A stretch of DNA of 64,000 nt. Source: Malaya genurostris (taxonomy: Eukaryota; Arthropoda; Insecta; Diptera; Culicidae). This document shows, one piece after another, positions 34,987 through 43,900 of the stretch (within the stretch, counting starts at the first letter, position 1; each line of letters opens with the position of its first letter). The notes below the pieces were generated by a model. The model had not been told where the DNA came from. It did not search any database and saw nothing but the letters and a program-made list of their open reading frames with translations. A program made the position numbers and the translations under genes. Location: contig NC_080571.1 in the NCBI RefSeq assembly GCF_030247185.1, positions 70,780,172 to 70,844,171 on the forward strand, in the 5' to 3' direction.

Positions 34987-37900
34987 CTGTAAGAAACAGA
35001 CTCTTTAAATTTTGTCTAACAATTGAATAGATAGTAAATTGGCATACATTTTCAACATCGCCTCAATAAGAGCATTATCCAGTGGAATCCGGCAGGCTTT
35101 GATGGTGCCAACGACGAGTTTGGGACTCATCCAACCCCCAGCTGAGGTGGGATCTAAATGGTACAGGTGCTCTCTAGTGCGCTCCAAATCATTCCAGAGT
35201 TGACGCGTTAATTCCGCGTGGACGGCCGATCGTACCAGTTCCTTGTCGCATGTGTCTTCCTGTTTGGATTCAGCACAAAACTGACGGCACAGTGATACGA
35301 TTTCTTGCTCGACGATTCCATCACCCAGCAGTTCAATCAACATGTCGCGTAATGCTTCATATGTAACAGTAGCTACCGGTGTTCCGTCGATTGTTTTTGG
35401 CACCACTTTGTCCATGTGTTTAGCAACGTAGTCTTTATAGACCGGTTGTAGAGCATTTCGAATTTTCTGTACTATTTTAGATACATTCGATAGCGGGAAT
35501 TCTTCGCAGTAAGCTTCCATAAAAGTTAGAGCGTAGATGTCGGCATTGGTGATTTTAAATTTGTGATCCTGTAGAATTACAGTTGTGCCGAGATAGAAAT
35601 CCTGAGGTTGATAATACTTGGGTCGGTCGGGTGTAAAAATGTCCTGATCTGGAAGTAAAATTCTGGCTCTTTTGATAAATACTCCTCCCTGTTGATAAAA
35701 TATGTTAGAATTAGGTTTACGAAAATCTATAACCATATTAGATTTACTTGAAAACCGGAATTTCGGATCATTAGTTCATAAACCGATACCGTGTTGTCAC
35801 TTAAGTAGTACGTAATGACAAAGAATCGATCGTTGTTTTCCTTGATATTCGATTCCATTCGTGCCCCAAAGCGAAGATTGCAGCGATCGTAGACGATGAA
35901 TTTGCGAAAATCGATCTTTGGTGGAGATGGCTCAACTGTAATACAATTTCCCTCCGAGTCTTCGTGGGTTCCCCATCCGTTGTAGGGTGGTAACTGGTGA
36001 GTGTGACGCAATCTATGGACAAATTCATTCTTTCTCACACTGTACCCGTAGATCGGTTGGAATTCTTCGATGCCATACTGGAATTAACAATTGATCTTGA
36101 GAATCGATTATAAATAGAATTATCAACGACTACGGTATACCTTCGAACGATAATATTCCCGTGTAAATTCATCACAATCCGTCAAGGTAACCCTTCTACC
36201 GTACACGTTGATTGTTTGTCCGATCGCGAGATCCGAAGCCTTGTAGTAATTGTCTTCACTCTTACCAATCCCAACGCAATCGGGTAAATAACGACCGCCC
36301 TTGAGACCCTTGCCCAGCACGTTCAGCACCGTGATTGGCGTGCTTTCTCCCATAACCGGTAGTCGTTCGAATCGTTTCGGCAGTCGGCCACGGTGTAGGA
36401 ACATACCGTTCGAATCTCGTCCGGAGTTGGGAGGTAGCTTCTCTTTGATTTCTATCGTGTCGTCACTCAGTCGATAGAGAACTTCTAGCTCGTGCAGATC
36501 ACCGAAAAGGCTCGTTCTGTCATCCCAGAAGGCTTGAAAGCGAAGCACCTTCCGATCGTATTCGAGAAATTTACCCAAGGTGTCGATTTTGTATGCAGGT
36601 CTCTTGGCCATTTTGGCGGCGTCCTGTTTTTTGCGTTGTTCTGTGCTTGGATCGCTACAAAGATTGAATCATTCGAATTAGCGAAATCTTATCGAAAGTT
36701 GGAAAATTGAAATAAATAGTTAGAACTAATTCACAAAATCCACATGCTAGTGACAAACAATTGAAAACAAAGATTTTTTTTTATCAAAAATTATTATTTT
36801 CCAAAGTATTCTCCATTTAGGCTATCACACTTCTGCATGCGAACGAACCAATTCCTGAAGCACTTTCCTCACACCGAAAAAGGTATCTCCAAAACATGCG
36901 TTTTGGAAACGTTGAACATTTTTTCAAACATTATTTTTTACGTGTGCGAAGAAGAAGTCTTGGGGGGCCAAATCCGACCTATACGGCGGATAACTCATTA
37001 ATCCGACCGTTCTGAAAGTCGTTTGTTTGATTAGTCGCATCGTCACCATACTATAGACGTCTTTCGAAGGACAATTGCGATTGAATTTTCTCAACATCGA
37101 CACGAGCCTCGTTTTGAGGATTCATCTAATTATGCGCAGTATCCAACGTGAACAAATCCTTCAGGCGTGCCAGAATCTCACGGTAAGTCACATGTCGATC
37201 ATTCGAAATCAGGGGTGGCATTATGTATCTCGATTCGACTAAAACTTTATGTTTCTTATTATTGTTCTCGATTCGAACTTGATCACCGAGCTTCGTTCGA
37301 CTTCACTCGAAGAAGTATTCGATTAGCGCGATGTTTTGGTATTGTTTTTTTCCCTTTATGAGCTACTCTGGCCGAGCGTGAGGGTTACAAGCCTCCACAC
37401 TTTCCATACCGGACGAACTAGGCTATGGTACCCAAATGAACATTAGTAACGCAGGAGGAAACCCTCCAGCATGTAACCTAAGCGGCAGATACCTTTACGG
37501 TTACCAATTTGCAGCGAAAGATACGAGTATCTTCTATTGCAAGTTCGCCAGAGAATTTGTCATTTTGGCAGGAAATGTGCTTCCTACAAACTGCTTCTGT
37601 GTTTTTAATGTCTGCGTTGATGAAACTCCGTAGAACTTCGTATTCTATCCGCTTCAGTTTTGGCCCTGCTTTCCTATATAGTCTTTTATGTCTGAAGTAA
37701 CCTAAAAGTGAGCTACATTTAACATGCAATCAAACTACTGGGTGTGCAGACATTGAACGACGTTGTCCACGCTGTTTGCGGCTCCCAGATGTAACAAAGA
37801 GCAATGAGGTACAAACAGGTGGGGCAAACACAATTCTTTTGTGCTAGTGAAATTAACTTTCTTCAGTAAGCCAAGTAAAACTAAAACCCACGTGCTTGCT

Positions 37901-40900
37901 TTCGTCACATCGTTCGAACTAGTTGGTATTGAATCGAAGTATGTTATTTTTCTCTTATGTCGTCATACCGAACCATTTACAATGTTTTGGTTATAACCGC
38001 AAGCAAGCCATGTGGTCTGCACCACCTGTTTATATCACATTGAACAAAGAGGGGAAACAGAAATACTTAGTTAATACACATTGCAATCTATGTATCATTA
38101 ATCATGAGAGATTCGATTAACATACTTCATATTTCTTCCACAGATCAGTGGGTACTATCCGTTCTGTCTTAATCATTATAATGTGCTGAGTACTATGAGC
38201 AGTTTTCTTGTCCTTGGAGAAATATATTGAGTATTTTGTTAATCGTAGCTCCGTGCTAAGAGTGTAACAATAATCGTGTAACCTAATTGAATAGTTAGAA
38301 TTTGATTTAGTCTTATAAAGCATATTATTTTGGTCTAATCTTACTTCCAAGAATATAATAGAAGAATTCCAGAAGTGTAACAAAAACATTGCAATGCAAA
38401 TCGTTATGCAGTATCAATTTCGAACAAGTTGTTGTCCCACCAGGAATAAAACCCTTCAAAAGATTCAGAACTTAGTACTAATGAGTTGGACAGACTCACA
38501 TAATTATTAAGGAGTGTATCGAAAAGTAGTTAGCAACATTGATTATTGAATAAAAAAGCGAAAAAAAACATATTTTGACATCAGTTTTCGATATACTGTA
38601 GAAAAATTACATTTTTATGCATTTCACTGATTATATTGAAGAAAATGCTAGTTTCTGTGAAACGCTCGCACTTTGGACTTGACATTCTTCATTAAATTCT
38701 GCACAGTTACTTTTTGAATCATCCCGATGCTGGTGTTGAACTGCTTGGCCAAATCCCGCGTCGACGCCGATGGGTTTTTCCTGATGTACTCAACCACTTT
38801 TAAGTCCTGGGCTGGCTGGGACCCGTTTTCTTACCAGATCGGGGCAAATCCTCTATGGAACGGGTCTTACCGAACTTCTCGATAATATTTTTGACACTGG
38901 TATGGTGCACTTTCACCCGTTTTGCAATTTCGTTGTACGTGACACCACTTTCTGAGCACCAAGTGTGCAGAATTTTCTTTCGCGTTTCCGGATCAATTCG
39001 ACTCATCATTGAAACGATAAACCGTACCGAAACCAATCGATCGCGCAGCTGTTATTGACATGTAAACAAACATGTCACCGCAAAACACGCTGCAAAAAAT
39101 CAAGCCATTTCAGAGTAATAACTGTTTGAATGTTGCTAACTACTCATCGATACACTCCTTAGATGCAATATCATATAGTATCAAAGATAAGCTACAGTTC
39201 GTGCTCGCATCTCAGCCAACACAGTCGAAAATCGTTTGCGGTCGAAGCAAAAGAAACAAGGCAATACAGTGCAGTGAACAATAGAGTGTACGGAATGGTC
39301 AAATACGATTTTACAAAGCCTGAAACTTGGCCAACAATACTAAATTCAATTTGTATAGATTTCAAGCGTTGCAAAGTTAGACCAGCAGCAAAGGAAATTG
39401 AAATCTTACTTAAAGAACGAATGCATCTAGACGCTAAAAATGTAAGTGAGATTCAATTCAACAAGGCGTCTAACTGTGTGTACATTAACAGATCGGCTGA
39501 AAAGTTCGTATCGTTTCTATGAGAGGGCGCCACTAGAATTAAATCCATACCATTTTCAGTTAGTACCAACCTTCAAAAGATACGTGTATAAATTTGACAG
39601 CTGTCTGATTATTAGTTTGTGAGATATTGCATTTTGAGTGAAGCTACTTTTGTTATTGTGAAAAAAATGGAAAAAAAGGAATTTCGTGTGTTGATGAAAC
39701 ACTACTTTTTGATGACAAAAAGTGCCTCCGATACCAAAAAATGGCTTGATGAGTGTTATCCAGACGCTGCACCGGGCGAAGCAGCAATTCGTAAGTGGTT
39801 TGCAAAATTTCGTACTGGTCATATGAGCACCGAAGACGATGAACGCAGTGGACGTCCAAAAGAGGTTGTTACCGATGAAAACGTGAAAAAAATCCACAAA
39901 ATGATTTTCAATGACCGTAAAGTGAAGTTGATCGAGATAGCTGACACCCTAAAGATATCAAAGGAACGTGTTGGACATATTATTCACGAATATTTGGATA
40001 TGAGAAAGCTTTGTGCAAAATGGGTGCCGCGTGAACTCACAATCGATCAAAAACAACAACGAATTGACGATTCTGAGCAGTGTTTGGAGCTGTTATATCG
40101 AAATAAAACCGATTTTTTTCGTCGATATATAACAATGGACGAAACATGGCTCCATCACTTCACTCCGAAGTCCAATCGACAATCAGCTGAGTGGACTGCA
40201 CGCGATGAACCGAACCCAAAGCGTGGAAAGACTCAACAATCGGCCGGTAAGGTTATGGCGTCTGTATTTTGGGATTCGCATGGTATAATTTTCATCGACT
40301 AACTTGAAAAGGGAAAAACCATCAACAGTGACTATTATATAGCGTTATTAGAGCGTTTGAAGGACGAAATTTCGAAAAACGGCCTCATTTGAAGAAGAAA
40401 AAAGTTCTGTTTCATCAAGACAATGCACCGTGTCACAAGTCGATGAAAACCATGCTGAAATTGAACGAATTGGGCTTCGAATTGCTCCCTCATCCACCGT
40501 ATTCTCCAGATTTGGCCCCCTGTGACTTTTTCTTGTTCTCAGACCTCAAGAGAATGCTCGCTGGTAAAAAATTTAGAAGCAATGAAGAGGTAATCGCTGA
40601 AACTGAGGCCTATTTTGAGGCAAAGGACAAATCGTACTACAAAAATGGTATCGAAAAGTTGCAAGATCGCTATAATCGCTGTATCGCCTCTGATGGCAAA
40701 TATGTTGAATAATAAAAACGAATTTTGGCAAAAAAATGTGTGTTTCTATTAAACGATACGAACTTTTCAGCCGAACTGTTATGTTTAAACGTGAAAGCGA
40801 TGCACTTGCATTCGCTACGGTTAACAACGAGGTGCACAGCGTTGAGTGTGACAACATTAAATACAAAATCCCTGTGCACATGGTGGACAATGCCATACAA

Positions 40901-43900
40901 GTACGCGTGCATGACCTTCCCCCGCAGACCAGCGATCAGTGCGTTCGGGAAATCATGTCGCAGTACGGTGAAGTTCTTTCCATCGAAAGAGAAGTATGGC
41001 GGAATTTTTTCCCCGGCATCCGGAATGGCGTGCGAGTGGTACGTATGCAACTACGTAAGGCAATTCCATCATACATCATTTGTGGTCAAGGTGGGACACC
41101 CGTGTAAAACGCTGATTACCTATGAAAATCAGCTGGTTACATGTCAGTTTTGTGAACAACCTGCACACTACGGTAAACGTTGCACTGAAACTGCGAAAAA
41201 GACATCTTCAACCAAAGACAAGGTCAACCGTTCAACAACGAAAACTAGTGAGCGCAGTACTCATGTTTCACCATCAAACCAACCAACAACTGCAACCAAT
41301 GTACAACAAGGCGCTCGTACAGCAACTAGCAACGAGCTCAAGACTGCGAACAACAAGGAAAACGAAAAGAAGACGGAAATAAACAACAAAACCACCGATG
41401 CGGCAATGGAGGACGAGACGAGCCACGAACAAAGTGTCCCTCTACCCTCGTAGGAGGAAAATGGAAGCTCTTCTTCTCCTAGAAAAAGAGTGACAACGAG
41501 ATCCACTTCAAAAAATTGTTTATTTAAAAAATCGGCTAATTCGGTCACGTAAAGTTTGTACGCAAATAGGCCTGAATAAAAATATCTTTTAAATAAAAAA
41601 TAAGATGAGCTTAACAGTCATGTACCCAGATGGGGGTCCGAGGGGCCCTGGCCTCTCCCGAAATCAGAAACAGATATGAAAAAAAATTTCAAAAATATTA
41701 TGGGACTGTTGATCCTGTAGATTACACTGTGATAGAGGTTTTGAGAGTTACGTGATTGTGAAAAATCCATTATCGATAAAGCACGCAGCGGCAGGTTCTA
41801 CGAAGTAGAACAGAGTCAAAACCACATAACATGGAGGATGAAACCAAGGTAAAATAAATGACAATAATAATAATACATACAATACATAAAACAGTAGTTT
41901 AGTTTTCAAACTATATACGTTACGAGGCCTATCTGAGCTAACGTCTGAGTAAAGGTACTGTAGATTTCTTTTGTTCCGATTATAGAGATTATAACCTTTA
42001 GAAAAACTTTCTGACCCTATGTGCGGAGTTGGGAATCGAACCCAGGCTATACCCGTCCCCAATATGGAAAAATATTCTATTCGACGAAGCGTTTCAGTCG
42101 ATATTATCGTGAGATGGGAAGCGTTACGTTAAGTTAAAGAAGCTACAAATCGTTGCATTTCATACGAATACGAACGAAGTGTTACATGCGTTACTTGTTT
42201 GTAAAATGTAGGCGTTAAGGAGCGCAACGAAGCGTTACTTTTTTACAAGCTAAATGCGTTACGAAGCGTTACATGCGTTATTTTTTGTAAGTTTTATGTG
42301 TTACGAAGCGTTACATGCGTTACTTTTTTAAGTTATAGGCGTTACGCAGTGTTACAAGCGTTATTTTTTCAAGTTAAAGGCATTACGAAGCGTTACACGT
42401 GTTACTTTTTTGTGAATAATAGGCGTTACGAAGCGTTACATACATTACTTTTTTTGTGATGCGATGCTTTTTGTATGCTAAAGGTATTACGAAGCATTAC
42501 ATATGTTACTTTTTAGTGAGTTATACGCGTTAGGAAACGTTACATGCATAACTTTTTTGGTAAGTTACAGACATTACGGAGCGTTACGAAGCGTTACTTT
42601 TTTGTAAGTTAAAGGCGTTACGAAGCATTTCATTCATTACTTTTTTAAAGCATTACACGTGTTATTTTGATAAGTTTTGGGTGTTGCGGCGTTACTAACC
42701 GTACATGCGTAACTTCTAAGTAAGTTTTAGGATAATCAATACAGAGTCAAAACCACATAAAATGGAGGATGAAACCGGGGTAAAATAAATGACAATAATA
42801 ATAATACATAGAATTGTGCTGTTCGGTTGAATCCATTATTATACATCAGAGAAAAGAATGATTACTCGACAATGGTTTGAAGTCAGCACGAGTGTTTCGA
42901 AGTGGCATGAGTGCCTCGAAAGGGACGGAAAGATCGGCATATTATATTTTTGGAGGATTACCTCAAATAAAAAAAAGCTAGTGTTAGTGTGAAATGACAG
43001 TTCCAGTGGAAAAGTTTAAAGTGCCTGTTGAAAACCCCGGAAAAGGGCACACCGAGAACTGGCTCAAGATAAACTGATCTGCGATGTTACATCATTTGAA
43101 TCATTTGAATAGGAGAACAATCGTCATATCACTACATGCATTGTAACTATGACAATGTTCGCACGGAAAACCCGCAGATCACAAAATTAAAATATTGCAA
43201 TTGTTGTTTCAATGTTGTTGTTTTTTCCAAAATGTTGTTGATTTAACTAACATATCTGTTGATATTTTTAATAACCATTCAGGCAAACGAAATTGCTGTA
43301 TTCGAATGCTGTTCATTGGCGGAGAACCAAAAAGAGCAAAACGCAAAGCAAAAATCCTTTCCATTTCACCAGAAACGTTCCAGGTTGAAAATTTTCAATG
43401 TCAGTTGAATCTCATTTAAGTCAGTTACGTAGTGGCCGTTTCATGTAAGTAAAAGTATGCAGAAGAACATAAGAGGTGATTGTAAAACAAGTTTTCTCTA
43501 TACTGAATAGGTATAGTATAAATGTTTTAATTTCATCTGCGAGTAATGTATTTTCGGACAGTTCATGTTAATGTAATTAAAAACGCTTAACGCTGATTGT
43601 TGCTAAAGTAAAGTGATAGTATTTATATTTATTTGAAAATAGCATTGGCTTGACAGCAACATTCTTGAAAACGGAATCAAAAAAGTTTTTTCAGCGAGCC
43701 ATTCTGCAAGTGAAGGTTTCTTAATGTCCTGTGAACATTTTGCTGTTGAATTCCCTATTGGGAATTTTAATCTTTTGTTGCATTTCTGTATCATCTTGGA
43801 GTTTAGTAATAAAGCTATAAAGAGCTACTTAGGTAAAATTCCGTTGTTTAAGCAGTAAAGATTGGCCCATCCAAATAGACTAGCAGTAAAAAAATATTTA

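Larger units (their letters stand above)
39162..41605 (+). mobile_element. Gag-only retroelement, copy 3 (split by mariner)
   Basis: The leader starts just after the preceding element's TA, and the gag-like frame opens at about 39294. It is interrupted after CVYI by the mariner (39488-40779) and resumes with MFKRESDALAF at 40782. One frame change near 41100 leads into a CCHC knuckle CQFCEQPAHYGKRC, then a Lys/Thr/Ser/Asn-rich tail that stops at 41453. The 3' end 'cggtcacgtaaagtttgtac' and 'ggcctgaataaaaatatc' follows within 150 bp. The best preserved of the three copies. No reverse transcriptase. Confidence 0.7.

Noticed and set aside
36612..36654. MAKRP at 36611 as the start of a separate protein
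   Set aside because: The 14 codons before it join in frame to the exon ending at 45225 and complete the EFHC family architecture.
40573..41050. Minus-strand frames across the mariner and gag junction
   Set aside because: Antisense shadows of the transposase and gag frames.
41811..42816. Directly repeated 75-bp ends as long terminal repeats of a retrotransposon
   Set aside because: The shared sequence is the 3' end of a SINE carrying a box B-like motif; between the copies lies only a minisatellite, with no primer-binding site or coding.
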